Assembly (NCBI GenBank): GCA_965199335.1
Contig: CBDAQZ010000001.1
Location: forward strand, 62,001-126,000
DNA from: CBDAQV01 sp965199335
Lineage (GTDB): Bacteria; Pseudomonadota; Alphaproteobacteria; CALMVH01
DNA length: 64,000 nucleotides
Reading direction: 5' to 3'
In this document: positions 20,001 to 28,731 of the stretch, in pieces
How the letters are laid out: each line of letters starts with the position of its first letter
How positions within the stretch are numbered: position 1 is the first letter of the stretch
Made by a program: the position numbers and the translations under genes
The notes under the pieces: generated by a model
What the model was told of the DNA's origin: nothing
Seen by the model: the letters and a program-made list of their open reading frames with translations, nothing else
The model's database searches: none

Positions 20001-20492
20001 ATGATAAGAAAAATCTATAACAGGATAGTGAACCTGTCTCCTGCGGTCGTGCTGGTTATCGGCCTCGCTTTCATGCTTTCGGGTTTCTTTTTCCAGACCG
20101 ATCTTGGCTACGACGATGCGCCGATTGCAACCTCCTACTCCTTGTCTCTCGGGGCAAACTGCGAGAGCGACTACAAGCAATGCCATGTCAGGCCGCGGGT
20201 TGTAGTGGGCTATCGTATCGAAACCACCCGCAACGAGGTCGTCGCCTTCATGCCCGGCATGGACGGGCTGATGGACAAATACAACGAATGCACCATCTGG
20301 AGCGCATCCGACTGGCAGTGCGAGGCCGGCCGTATCTCGATGCATGACGGGCTTATCACTCACAATGAGTTCGAGACCGACCACGATATCTATTATGTCC
20401 CGAAGATCGCCTGGAAAATGGCGAAGCTGCACATCCTGCCGCTGAATTCCGTGCGTCATTCGCCCCCGCCGAAATCGGTTCACGGCACCTAG
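20001..20492 (+). CDS. Hypothetical membrane-anchored protein
   Basis: A 163-residue protein I do not recognise. One hydrophobic segment (VVLVIGLAFMLSGFFF) close to the N-terminus probably anchors it, with the rest in the periplasm. The outer part has four Cys (NCESDYKQCH, NECTIW, DWQCEAG) spaced as for two disulfides. The start is set at the second ATG because a GGAG lies six bases before it; an ATG 12 bases upstream is also in frame. It follows the low-GC hydrolase by about 60 bp, but its composition is normal for the window. Confidence 0.6.
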   Translation: MIRKIYNRIVNLSPAVVLVIGLAFMLSGFFFQTDLGYDDAPIATSYSLSLGANCESDYKQCHVRPRVVVGYRIETTRNEVVAFMPGMDGLMDKYNECTIWSASDWQCEAGRISMHDGLITHNEFETDHDIYYVPKIAWKMAKLHILPLNSVRHSPPPKSVHGT

Positions 20493-20544
20493 CCGGAACC
20501 AAATTGCTTCACCGGTCTTTCTCTTCTCGAACCAGGAGGAAGAC

Positions 20545-20760
20545 ATGGCGGAAAAGACCGTAAAAGCCGGCGACAAAGTCAGCTGGAGCTCTTCGCAAGG
20601 CGAGGTGAAGGGTACGGTAAAGAAGAAACTGACCTCACCCATCAAGATCAAGGGGCATGCGGTCAAGGCATCGCCGGATAATCCAGAATACCTCGTCCAG
20701 TCCGACAAGACCGGCGCAAAGGCTGCACACAAGCCGGGAGAGCTGAAAAAAACCAAGTAA
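20545..20760 (+). CDS. DUF2945 / hypervirulence-associated (HVA1) TUDOR-like small protein
   Basis: A 71-residue basic protein. The pattern VKAGDKVSWSSSQGEVKGTV, then HAVKASPDNPEYLVQSDKTG and AAHKPGELK, matches the DUF2945/HVA1 family, a single small beta-barrel. Its biochemical role is not established; family members are frequently stress-induced. A strong AGGAGG sits a few bases before the ATG, so translation should be efficient. It follows a hypothetical membrane protein in the same direction. Confidence 0.85.
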   Translation: MAEKTVKAGDKVSWSSSQGEVKGTVKKKLTSPIKIKGHAVKASPDNPEYLVQSDKTGAKAAHKPGELKKTK

Positions 20761-20997
20761 GAGGCAGATACATTCTGTAAGTATTCAGATAAAATTTTAC
20801 TCAAAACATAAATATAGATGGAAATCACTTAACTAAGTATTGAGTATATATATTTTAGGTTGTCTTGCGCGGCTGAATCAGATTCCTCGTTTGGGGCCCA
20901 AGTGGCAAAAATGCACTTAATGTGTATTCCAGGCAACGAATCGCGGTACTGCCGATTTTGCTTTACAGCCCGATTGTGACTGTGCCAGAACCCCGCC
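20761..20997. other. AT-rich intergenic region, 237 bp
   Basis: The stretch between the DUF2945 gene and the RlpA-like gene is visibly AT-rich in its first 100 bases (around TAAATATAGATGG and AGTATATATATTTTAGG). It may hold the promoter of the RlpA-like gene, but I could not fix a -35/-10 pair or a terminator hairpin with confidence. Confidence 0.4.
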
Positions 20998-21441
20998 ATG
21001 AAATTGAAACTGTTGCGCCTGGCCTGTGCCTTCATCGCCGCATCGTTCGCAACCCTTGTCAGCGTCCCGGCCCGTGCCGATACGCCCGACAGCAAGAAAG
21101 TCGAAACGGGCATCGCCAGCTACTATGGCGATGACTGGCAGGACCGCCGCACCGCCAACGGCGAGCGGTTCAACCCCGAGGCTTTTACGGCGGCACACCG
21201 CAATCTGCCGCTTGGCGCCTGGGTCAAGGTGACAAACCTGATCAACGGGCGTAGCATCAACGTCCGAATAAACGATCGCAACGCGCCATCGCATACCCGA
21301 ATCATCGATCTGTCAAAGGCCGCCGCCGATGCCGTTGGCATGCTGCAGGCCGGCTTGGCGAAAGTGAAGATCGAGCGCATACTGCCGCCGGGCCATCGAA
21401 TCGCGATGCACGAGCCGCCGCACAAGCCCGTTTACAATTAG
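20998..21441 (+). CDS. RlpA-like septal ring lytic transglycosylase (double-psi beta-barrel)
   Basis: A 147-residue exported protein with a signal peptide (LRLACAFIAASFATLVSVPARA) and one RlpA-type double-psi beta-barrel. Visible features are GIASYYGDDWQDRRTANGE, the FNPEAFTAAHRNLPLG block, and VRINDRNAPSHTRIIDLSKAAA with the catalytic-type Asp. RlpA proteins cut denuded glycan strands or support septation. No C-terminal SPOR domain is present, so it is a minimal form and may not be targeted to the septum. The mature N-terminus has no Cys, so it is probably soluble periplasmic rather than a lipoprotein. Its stop abuts the stop of the convergent trans-sulfuration gene with no gap. Confidence 0.9.
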   Translation: MKLKLLRLACAFIAASFATLVSVPARADTPDSKKVETGIASYYGDDWQDRRTANGERFNPEAFTAAHRNLPLGAWVKVTNLINGRSINVRINDRNAPSHTRIIDLSKAAADAVGMLQAGLAKVKIERILPPGHRIAMHEPPHKPVYN

Positions 21442-22608
21442 CTAGTCCGCCAGAGCCTGCTCCAGGTCGGCGCGCAGATCGTCGGCATCCTCGATCCCGA
21501 CCGATATCCGCACCATTCCATCCGATATGCCCGCCGCTTCCCGTGCTTCCTTGGGCATGAAGGAGTGCGTCATGGTCGAAGGCTGCTCGATCAGGCTCTC
21601 GACGCCGCCCAGGCTGATCGCCAGCGTGAAGATGCGACACTTCAACAGGAAACGGCGCACGGTTTCGCTATCGCCCTTCAGCTCCAGGCCGATCATGCCG
21701 CCAAAACCGCGCTGCATCTGTCGTGTCGCAAGCTCGTATTGCGGGTGGCTTTTCAGCCCGGGGTAAATGACGCGGGCGACCTTGGGATGGCTTTCCAGCC
21801 ATGTCGCCAGTGCCAGCGCGTTTTCGCTATGGCGCTGCATCCTCAGCCCCAGCGTCTTCAGGCCGCGATGCATCAGAAAGGAGTCGAAGGGACCGGACAC
21901 CGCACCCAGCGCGTTCTGCAGAAACTTCATCCGTTCGTCCAGCGCCGGATCGTTCGTGACCACCAGCCCGCCGATGACATCGGAATGGCCGCCGATATAC
22001 TTGGTGCCCGAATGCATCACGATATCCACCCCCAGTTCCAGCGGGCGGTGAATCCAGGGCGTGGCGAACGTATTGTCGACCACGGTCTGAAGCCCATGCG
22101 ACCGCGCGAATTTCACGATCTCCTGGATGTCGAACAGCTTCAGTAACGGGTTGGTCGGCGTCTCCACCCAGATCATGCGCGTCTTGGGGCGAAGCGCAGC
22201 CTTCAGTTTCGCGGGATCGTTCAGATCGACATAGCTGGTGCTCATTCCCGCCGATTTGTGCCGGACCATGTCGAAGATGCGGTAGGTGCCGCTGTAAATG
22301 TCGTCGGTCGCGATGATGTGCGACCCAGCCGGTAGAAGATCGACGATAGTCGCTGCCGCCGCCTGTCCCGATGCGAAGGCGAAACCGGCGCTTCCGCTCT
22401 CCAGCGAGGCGATCAGGCGTTCGAGCGCGAAGCGGGTGGGATTCTGGGCACGCCCGTAATCGAAACCGGTGTGCTGGCCCGGCGTCGTATGCGCGAAGGT
22501 CGAGGTCGCATAGATCGGCATCACCACGGCATTCGTCGTCGGGTCGAAGGATTGCCCGGCATAGATGCAGCGGCTGTTGAAGCCCTTGGTCAGGTCGTCG
22601 CGTTTCAT
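21442..22608 (-). CDS. PLP-dependent trans-sulfuration enzyme (cystathionine gamma-synthase/lyase or homoserine sulfhydrylase type)
   Basis: A cytoplasmic Cys/Met metabolism enzyme of 388 residues. The PLP-binding Lys is in HSGTKYIGGHSDVIGG, and other family blocks are YGRAQNPTRFALE, FASGQAAAATIV, WVETPTNPLLKL, VVDNTFATPW and ISLGGVESLIEQPSTMTH. The reaction within the family (MetB, MetC, MetZ or gamma-lyase) cannot be settled from motifs. The gene directly follows an ArsR-type regulator; an AAGGA overlapping the end of that gene serves either the GTG at 22614 or the ATG at 22608. The pairing suggests regulation by sulfur, metal or redox state. Confidence 0.92.
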   Translation of the reverse strand: MKRDDLTKGFNSRCIYAGQSFDPTTNAVVMPIYATSTFAHTTPGQHTGFDYGRAQNPTRFALERLIASLESGSAGFAFASGQAAAATIVDLLPAGSHIIATDDIYSGTYRIFDMVRHKSAGMSTSYVDLNDPAKLKAALRPKTRMIWVETPTNPLLKLFDIQEIVKFARSHGLQTVVDNTFATPWIHRPLELGVDIVMHSGTKYIGGHSDVIGGLVVTNDPALDERMKFLQNALGAVSGPFDSFLMHRGLKTLGLRMQRHSENALALATWLESHPKVARVIYPGLKSHPQYELATRQMQRGFGGMIGLELKGDSETVRRFLLKCRIFTLAISLGGVESLIEQPSTMTHSFMPKEAREAAGISDGMVRISVGIEDADDLRADLEQALAD

Positions 22609-22615
22609 ATCCACT

Positions 22616-22930
22616 CTATTCCTTCTTGCCCTTGCGGGCCATCGCGGCGCTTTCGCGCTTCAACGGCCGGCTCAGCGGGCAGGCCTCCTGAACGAAGCTT
22701 GCCAGCGTGTTGACCAGATTGTCGCCCACCTGCGCATAATAGACAAATTGCCCTTCCTTGCGGCTGGTGACCAGACCCGCGTTTTCCAGGATCGACAGGT
22801 GTTGCGAAATCGAGGGCTTCGACATTTCGAAGCGCGATGCGATTTCGCCCGCGCTCAGCTCGGTATGCGCCAGATAGGCGAGGATCTGACGGCGAACGGA
22901 AGAGGAAAGGGCTTCGAAGACGCGTTGCAT
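22616..22930 (-). CDS. ArsR/SmtB-family transcriptional regulator
   Basis: A 104-residue winged-helix repressor. The helix-turn-helix is clear: LSAGEIASRFEMSKPSISQHLSIL, followed by the wing NAGLVTSRKEGQFVYY. No CxC-type arsenic site is visible in the DNA-binding helix; one Cys lies in the C-terminal part (EACPLSRP), so the effector is unknown. It is first in a two-gene operon with the trans-sulfuration enzyme and likely controls it, as for ArsR-type regulators of methionine or sulfide metabolism. An AT-rich gap of about 70 bp separates it from the divergent desaturase gene and probably holds both promoters. Confidence 0.93.
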   Translation of the reverse strand: MQRVFEALSSSVRRQILAYLAHTELSAGEIASRFEMSKPSISQHLSILENAGLVTSRKEGQFVYYAQVGDNLVNTLASFVQEACPLSRPLKRESAAMARKGKKE

Positions 22931-22999
22931 GCAGATTAATTAGGTGGTGAGCTAAGAATTGACAAGCGGCAGAGATATGGTATTTAGTTACTAGACTAA

Positions 23000-23914
23000 A
23001 TGATACGAGTTTGCATGACCTGCCTTTCGACGGCCCGCCTGATTGCCGAACCGGAAACGTCCGCGATCGATGGCGTTGTCGTCTGGGCACCGGTGCGGTC
23101 ATTGTGGGTAGGTGGCATGACCCTGGCAGCGCTTGTTTTATCGCCCTTTTACACGACACCTGGCGCGATCCTGCTCTTTCTTGTCACAAGCGCGGTGACA
23201 TTATGCGCCGGGCATTCCATCGGTTTGCATAGGCTCCTGATCCACCGCAGCCTGTCCGCCCCCTTATGGGTCGAGCGTGTGCTGATCTATCTCGGCACTC
23301 TGGTCGGGATGGCGGGGCCGCTCGGCATGGTCAGGTTGCACGACACCCGCGACTGGGCGCAGCGGCAGACGCACTGCCACGACTTGCATGCGCATCGTGC
23401 CGGTTGTTTTCGGGATGCGTGGTGGCAGATGCATTGCCGTCTTGTCCTGGTGCATCCGCCGCGCTTCGTGCCGGAAGCGCATCTGGTGGACGATCCTTTC
23501 ATAGGCTGTCTGGAAGCAACCTGGATGCTGCAGCAGCTGCCCTGGGCCATCCTGTTCTTCTGTATCGGGGGCATGCCGTGGCTGGTCTGGGGAATTGCAA
23601 TGCGTGTCGCCGTGTCGCTGACCGGTCACTGGCTGGTGGGACATATCACACACAGGCGCGGCCATCAGGGCTGGGCCGTGGATGGCGTCGCCGTACAGGG
23701 CTACAACCTGCCGCTCGCTGCGCTGGTCACGTTCGGCGAGGCTTGGCACGGCAATCATCACGCCTGGCCGGACTCGGCGCGGTTGGGTGTCGAGAAGGGG
23801 CAGGCCGATCCAGGTTGGTGGATACTCCTGGTCATGCAGCGATTGCGGCTGGTATCCGACCTCAGGCAGCCATCGGATTTGACGCCGCGCGAGGGGCTGC
23901 GCCGGATAGATTGA
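23000..23914 (+). CDS. Membrane fatty acid desaturase
   Basis: A ~304-residue integral membrane di-iron desaturase. Three His clusters are visible: GHSIGLHRLLIHRS, then the HDTRDWAQRQTHCHDLHAHR region, and WHGNHHAWPDSARLG near the C-terminus. The second cluster differs from the usual HRxHH box and instead has HDxRDWAQ followed by CHDLH, a variant seen in some bacterial acyl-lipid desaturases. Hydrophobic segments flank the boxes (GGMTLAALVLSPF, LLFLVTSAVTLCA, PWAILFFCIGGMPWLVWG). The likely role is adding a double bond to membrane acyl chains. The start is uncertain between 23000 and 23015. It is divergent from the ArsR gene and converges with the diguanylate cyclase gene with 4 bases between them. 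Confidence 0.85.
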   Translation: MIRVCMTCLSTARLIAEPETSAIDGVVVWAPVRSLWVGGMTLAALVLSPFYTTPGAILLFLVTSAVTLCAGHSIGLHRLLIHRSLSAPLWVERVLIYLGTLVGMAGPLGMVRLHDTRDWAQRQTHCHDLHAHRAGCFRDAWWQMHCRLVLVHPPRFVPEAHLVDDPFIGCLEATWMLQQLPWAILFFCIGGMPWLVWGIAMRVAVSLTGHWLVGHITHRRGHQGWAVDGVAVQGYNLPLAALVTFGEAWHGNHHAWPDSARLGVEKGQADPGWWILLVMQRLRLVSDLRQPSDLTPREGLRRID

Positions 23915-23918
23915 TAGC

Positions 23919-25781
23919 CTAGCCCACAGTCTCCAATCTTGTCGGTGGCCTGCTGATCCCCACGGCCTCGCAGACCTGATCGCGGCCCTTGTGCTTGGCC
24001 TGGTAAAGCGCCTTGTCCGCGGCGTCGATGATTTCGCTCGGGGTGGCACCGCATTCGGGATAGATCGCCACGCCAAGCGACGCGGTCAGCGTTCCCAGCG
24101 ACGTGCCGTTGTAGTCCAGCCGCAGATCCTTGATCGCGCTGCGAACCTGCTCCGCGCGCCATGCCGCCGGCTGCACCGGGGCGCCCACCAGCACCAGCAT
24201 GAATTCCTCGCCGCCGTAGCGGCAGGCAAGGTCGCCCTTGCGGATGCAGCGCCCCAGCACCTCACCGACATGTTTCAGGACCAGGTCGCCCGCCGCATGG
24301 CCGAACGTATCGTTGAACCGCTTGAAGTGATCGATATCGATCATGATGATCGCAATCGGCGTCTTGCTGCGCTCGGCGCGGCTGAACTCCAGTTCCAGGC
24401 TTTCCTCAAGGTAGCGGCGGTTGAACAGTCCGGTAAGCGGGTCGCGGATCGACTGGCTGCGCAGCGAATCGCGCAGGCGCAGGTTGACCAGGGCCAGTGC
24501 GATGGTTTCGCACAGCACACCGATATCCTGTAGCCTGTCCTGCAGTACGAACGGCGTGCCCGTGACATGTTCCAGGTACAAAAGACCGACAGTGTCGTTC
24601 TGCGCTGCAAGCGGGAAGCACATATAGGCGTCGGTTTCCTGGACATTCATATGCGAACAGACGACTTCCTTGCTGAAGTCCAGGTTGATATGCGACTGGC
24701 CGCGTCGCATCGCCCAGCAATCGTCCGGCTGGAATTCAGTTGCGCTGGCGTGGGGTGAATTCCATTGCGCAACCGCCCGCAGAAGCGTGCGCGAGGGGTT
24801 GAGCAAATACAGCGCGCCGGGAATATCGGTGAACAGCTGCGGCACATAACGTTCGATCAATTCCGAGAATTCGGCTTCGGTGGTGCAGCCGGGCAGGCGG
24901 TGGGCGATACGGCCCAGCACGTCCAGCGATTGGGTGCGTTCTTCCAGCATCCGGCTATGGTCGGCCAGTTCCTTGTTGCGTTCGCGCAGCTGCGCCTCGG
25001 CGCGGTTCTGGGCAAATGCCGCCGAGCCGAGCCGTGCCGCCATGCCGTTGAACGACGATGCCAGCCGGCTGAATTCGTCATGGCCGGAAATCTCGATATG
25101 CAGTGGCTGGCCGCCCGATCCCATCGACACCACACCCTGTTCCAGCAGCCGTACCGAGCGCACGATGCGCGTAGTGGCCAATCGGATACCGACGATCGCC
25201 AGCAGCAGGATTGCGGGGCCCGCCGTGATCATCATCAGCTTCAGGCGGCGTTGCAGCAGGTCCTGCTTCGAGATCGTGGACAGCAGAATGGAGTGTTCAA
25301 GGTCGGTGATCTCCTGCGCCACGACGCGGGCATCTGACATGTATGTCAGCCCCCGGTCGGTCAGGATCACCTGCATGGCGGCATCCATGCCTTTCTCCCG
25401 CCGCAACGCGATCGTCTCGCGCAGTTCAGACATCTTGCCGGCAACCGCCATATCCAGCTTGCGCACGCGCTCATTGAGCAGCGGATCCTCGTCGGCGCCG
25501 GCATGAAGCGCGTGCTGCGTGACGGGAATCTGGCTTTCGGCCATGGTAAACGGCTCGAGATAACGATCGGCGCCGGTAAGCAGATAGCCGCGCTGGCCGG
25601 TTTCGGCGTCTTTCAGCTGCGACAGCAGCCGGTTGGCGAAATGCGTGATGTCATTGGAGCTTGCCTCGGCCTGCCTGTACTCCGTCTGACGCTCCAGAAC
25701 GAGATAAACGCTCGCGCCGAAGGCAAACATCATCATGAAAATGATGGCTATCGGCAGCCATACTCGAAAAGTCGTATTCAT
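23919..25781 (-). CDS. CHASE3-HAMP-GAF diguanylate cyclase
   Basis: A 620-residue membrane sensor that makes cyclic di-GMP. Order: transmembrane helix (VWLPIAIIFMMMFAFGASVYL), a periplasmic helical CHASE3-type domain with the typical KDAETGQRGYLLTG, a second helix (MMITAGPAILLLAIVGI), HAMP, a coiled linker (RAEAQLRERNKELADH), GAF (about 290-440), then GGDEF. The active-site loop is RYGGEEF, intact. An RKGD lies five residues upstream and fits the RxxD inhibitory site, so product inhibition is expected. No EAL domain is present. It stands alone between convergent and divergent neighbours, so the input signal is not suggested by context. Confidence 0.94.
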   Translation of the reverse strand: MNTTFRVWLPIAIIFMMMFAFGASVYLVLERQTEYRQAEASSNDITHFANRLLSQLKDAETGQRGYLLTGADRYLEPFTMAESQIPVTQHALHAGADEDPLLNERVRKLDMAVAGKMSELRETIALRREKGMDAAMQVILTDRGLTYMSDARVVAQEITDLEHSILLSTISKQDLLQRRLKLMMITAGPAILLLAIVGIRLATTRIVRSVRLLEQGVVSMGSGGQPLHIEISGHDEFSRLASSFNGMAARLGSAAFAQNRAEAQLRERNKELADHSRMLEERTQSLDVLGRIAHRLPGCTTEAEFSELIERYVPQLFTDIPGALYLLNPSRTLLRAVAQWNSPHASATEFQPDDCWAMRRGQSHINLDFSKEVVCSHMNVQETDAYMCFPLAAQNDTVGLLYLEHVTGTPFVLQDRLQDIGVLCETIALALVNLRLRDSLRSQSIRDPLTGLFNRRYLEESLELEFSRAERSKTPIAIIMIDIDHFKRFNDTFGHAAGDLVLKHVGEVLGRCIRKGDLACRYGGEEFMLVLVGAPVQPAAWRAEQVRSAIKDLRLDYNGTSLGTLTASLGVAIYPECGATPSEIIDAADKALYQAKHKGRDQVCEAVGISRPPTRLETVG

Positions 25782-25837
25782 TCGCAGGCCCGAAAATTCC
25801 AGACCAGCTACTATTGTACATACCGATTAAGCCGGTC

Positions 25838-26944
25838 CTAACGCATCAGAACCGGGTAATCCAGGTAGCCGCGCTCGTTTCCGCCGTAAAACGTGCTTTC
25901 ATCTGCTTGCGCCAGCGGTGCGCCTGCCTGCAGGCGCTCGACCAAATCCGGATTGGAGATGAAGGGACGGCCGAAGGCGATCAGGTCGGCAAGGCCGCCG
26001 GTCATCGCTTTTTCCGCCAGATCGAGCGTGTAACCGTTGTTCGCCATGTACGAACCTTTGAACATCCGGCGTAGCGTCTGCAGGTCGAACCCATCGGACG
26101 GACTGCGGGAACCGCGTGTTTCCCCCTCGATGACATGGATATAGGCGATACCGTAGTGGTTCAGCCGGTAGACGACGTTCAGGAACAGGCTTTCGGGATC
26201 GTCGTCCCCGATGTCGTTGACGTGGCTGAGGGGCGACAACCGGATGCCGACGCGGCCCGGTTCCCATACGTTGCACACGGTCTCGACCACCTGCAGCATG
26301 AATCGGCAGCGGTTATCCAGGCTGCCGCCGTAGAAATCGCTGCGATGGTTGGTCTTGTCGCGCAGGAACTGGTCGATCAGGTAACCGTTCGCGCCATGGA
26401 TCTCGACGCCATCGAACCCGGCGACGCGGGCGGCGATCGTCGCCTTGCGGTAATCGTCGACGACGCGGGCGATCTCGCTCGTTTCCAATGCCCGGGGCGT
26501 CGGGTGCGGCTTCAGCCCGTCCTCCGTGAAGGCCTGGCCATTGGCGCGGATCGCGGACGGCGCAACCGGCAGGCCGCCATTCGGTTGCAGGGATTCGTGC
26601 GAGATACGGCCGACGTGCCAGAGCTGGCAGAAGATCGCGCCGCCTTTGGCATGCACGGCGTCGGTGACCAGCCTCCAGCCCGCGATCTGCTCGTCGCTGT
26701 AGATACCGGGCGTCCAGGCATAACCCTTGCCCTCCGGGCTGATCTGCGACGCCTCGCTGATGATCAGCCCAGCGGAGGCGCGCTGGGCGTAATAGTCGGC
26801 ATTCATCTGCCGCGGCGCATCGCCCTGCCCGGCGCGGCTACGCGTCAGGGGCGCCATGACGATACGGTTGCGCAAGGTCAGCGAGCCCATGCGAACGGGC
26901 TTGAACAGGTCGGCGGCGGAATGGATGCGGGCATCGGTCGACAA
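25838..26944 (-). CDS. Old yellow enzyme family alkene reductase (NADH:flavin oxidoreductase)
   Basis: An FMN-dependent cytoplasmic reductase of activated C=C bonds (NemA/OYE type). The TIM barrel shows LRNRIVMAPLTRSRAG at the N-terminus, QLWHVGRISH, the substrate-binding HGANGYLIDQFLRD with the His-x-x-Asn pair, and NHRSDFYGGSLDNRCRF. The C-terminus has DLIAFGRPFISNPDLVERL. The frame opens at a TTG at 26980, but a TTG at 26944 has AGAGG eight bases upstream and begins next to the conserved fold, so it is preferred. It is divergent from a secreted DUF3298-like protein. Roles in detoxification of enones or nitro compounds are typical; the natural substrate is unknown. Confidence 0.92.
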   Translation of the reverse strand: MSTDARIHSAADLFKPVRMGSLTLRNRIVMAPLTRSRAGQGDAPRQMNADYYAQRASAGLIISEASQISPEGKGYAWTPGIYSDEQIAGWRLVTDAVHAKGGAIFCQLWHVGRISHESLQPNGGLPVAPSAIRANGQAFTEDGLKPHPTPRALETSEIARVVDDYRKATIAARVAGFDGVEIHGANGYLIDQFLRDKTNHRSDFYGGSLDNRCRFMLQVVETVCNVWEPGRVGIRLSPLSHVNDIGDDDPESLFLNVVYRLNHYGIAYIHVIEGETRGSRSPSDGFDLQTLRRMFKGSYMANNGYTLDLAEKAMTGGLADLIAFGRPFISNPDLVERLQAGAPLAQADESTFYGGNERGYLDYPVLMR

Positions 26945-27015
26945 AGCGGTTTCCTCTGTTTGCAATTGAGCTAGACTCAACGCCAGCCCGGTCAGGTTTC
27001 AAGGAGAATTTGCGA

Positions 27016-27762
27016 ATGTATTCGTCGTTTAGACCATTGCTGCTGGCCTTGTCGATTGCCATTCTCGCGGTCCCCGCCATCGCCGAGGATGCCCAGGTGC
27101 AGCTCGTCCCGGCCAAGCCAATCTCAAAGGATGTGGCAGCCTATCCGCGCGTTGCCGCGAAAGCGGGGATCGATGCGGACAGGATCAACGCTTCCCTGAA
27201 CCGCGACGAACGACACACGCGCAAGGAGATCGCCGAGTGCAAGCAGAGTCAGGAGTCCGATTACAGCGTCGATATCGCCGTGACTATGAAAGGTCCCCGT
27301 TTCATCAGCTACGTAAAGAATATCGACTATTATTGCGGCGGGGCCCATCCCGATACCGAGACGCTGGCCCTGGTTTTCGACCTGAAGAGCGGCCTCATGC
27401 TCGATTGGTTCAAGTTCCTGCCCGCAAGCCTGCTGACACAGACTGTCGAGGACAGGCAGACGGATAAATCGATGCCGGGCACGATCACGTCTAAGGCCCT
27501 GGGCGATCTCTACCGTGCCAACGCCGACCGCTCAGAAAAGGATTGCAACGAGGCGATGAACGACATCAAGACATTCATATTCTGGCCCGATGCGAAGGAG
27601 AACGGCATCGTGTTTTCACCCTATGGCCTGGCTCACATAGACCGCGCGACATGCGGAGCCGATGTCACGATTCCAACTGGCAAGCTACGGGCAGTGGGTA
27701 TGGATGCCGCCATGCTCGATTCCATACAGTCGGCCCACGATCACGGCTGGTACGACAAATAG
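27016..27762 (+). CDS. Exported DUF3298-like protein
   Basis: A 248-residue secreted protein with a signal peptide (FRPLLLALSIAILAVPAIA). The central pattern FISYVKNIDYYCGGAHPDTET closely matches the YxGGAHP block of DUF3298 domains, which are found with PdaC-type deacetylases and RsiV-like proteins and bind or shield cell-wall components. The C-terminal half has IKTFIFWPDAKENGIVFSPYG, also usual for the family. Four or five Cys in the mature part could form disulfides. The start is the ATG at 27016, nine bases after AAGGAG. It converges with the oxidoreductase gene 6 bases away. Function is not established. Confidence 0.75.
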   Translation: MYSSFRPLLLALSIAILAVPAIAEDAQVQLVPAKPISKDVAAYPRVAAKAGIDADRINASLNRDERHTRKEIAECKQSQESDYSVDIAVTMKGPRFISYVKNIDYYCGGAHPDTETLALVFDLKSGLMLDWFKFLPASLLTQTVEDRQTDKSMPGTITSKALGDLYRANADRSEKDCNEAMNDIKTFIFWPDAKENGIVFSPYGLAHIDRATCGADVTIPTGKLRAVGMDAAMLDSIQSAHDHGWYDK

Positions 27763-27768
27763 TAATCG

Positions 27769-28719
27769 TTAGACGGTGATTCCGATCTTGCCGCGGAAAC
27801 CGCCCTTCTGGGCAAATTCATGCGCAGAGGCAATCTGTGAAAGGGAAAAGATCTTGCTGGTGACAGCCCGAACCTTGCCGCCGTCGATCAGCGCGGCGAT
27901 GTCGGCCAGCTGGTGTGCGTTCGGCCTGGCCCGATAGCGTTCGATGCGAACGTTCCTTTCCTTCGCGAGTTCCTCCGAAGGCGGACTGACGGCCGATATC
28001 AATGCGCCACCCTGCCTGACGATCTTCCACGAACGATCCTGCGTTTCGCCACCTGTAAGGTCCAGCACCAGATCCACCTCGCCGCAGACATCCTCGAAAC
28101 GCTGCGCCTTGTAGTCGATGGCCATGTCCGCGCCCAGCTCGCGCACGAAGTCCAGATTCGGTGCCGAAGTGGTAGTGATGACCTCCGCACCGCTATTCTT
28201 TGCGAACTGGACCGCCATATGTCCGACGCCGCCGGACCCGGCATGGATCAGCACACGCTGCCCAGACTGCAACTGCCCGTGATCGAACAGGCCCTGCCAT
28301 GCCGTCAACGCGACCAGGGGAACGACCCCGGCTTCTGTCAGGTCGAGCGTCTTTGGCTTGCGGCAGACTTCGGTCGCCTTGACCACCACGAACTCGGCAT
28401 ATGTGCCGCGATCGAAGGCGGGCATGCCATAGACTTCATCCCCGAGCTTGAGCGTGCTCGACGGTGTATCGCAGATTTCTATCGTTCCGGCAAAATCGCG
28501 GCCAAGGGTCACAGGCAGGTTTTCCTGCAGGACAAGCGGAAATCTGCCTTCGCGGATCTTGTAATCGACCGGATTGACGCTGGTCGCGGCGATCCGCACC
28601 AGGATTTCATCGGCCTGGGGGTCTGGCAGATCGATCGTGTCGGTCTTCATCACCGATGGCGCGCCGAATTCGTGAATGCGCACGGCGCGCATGGTTTCCT
28701 GCTTCTGGTTCAGCGACAT
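27769..28719 (-). CDS. NADP-dependent quinone oxidoreductase-like (zinc-free MDR)
   Basis: A 316-residue medium-chain dehydrogenase/reductase. The GroES-like N-terminal domain (MRAVRIHEFGAPSVMK, ATSVNPVDYKIREG, LGRDFAGTIE) is followed by the Rossmann fold with VLIHAGSGGVGHMAVQFAK. No structural-zinc Cys cluster is present, so it belongs to the zinc-independent quinone/enone reductases. The C-terminus (AHEFAQKGGFRGKIGITV) is normal. It follows the MFS gene by about a dozen bases and is probably the last gene of the purQ-purL-bolA-grxD-MFS run. Confidence 0.92.
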   Translation of the reverse strand: MSLNQKQETMRAVRIHEFGAPSVMKTDTIDLPDPQADEILVRIAATSVNPVDYKIREGRFPLVLQENLPVTLGRDFAGTIEICDTPSSTLKLGDEVYGMPAFDRGTYAEFVVVKATEVCRKPKTLDLTEAGVVPLVALTAWQGLFDHGQLQSGQRVLIHAGSGGVGHMAVQFAKNSGAEVITTTSAPNLDFVRELGADMAIDYKAQRFEDVCGEVDLVLDLTGGETQDRSWKIVRQGGALISAVSPPSEELAKERNVRIERYRARPNAHQLADIAALIDGGKVRAVTSKIFSLSQIASAHEFAQKGGFRGKIGITV

Positions 28720-28731
28720 CGGTCTTCCTGT

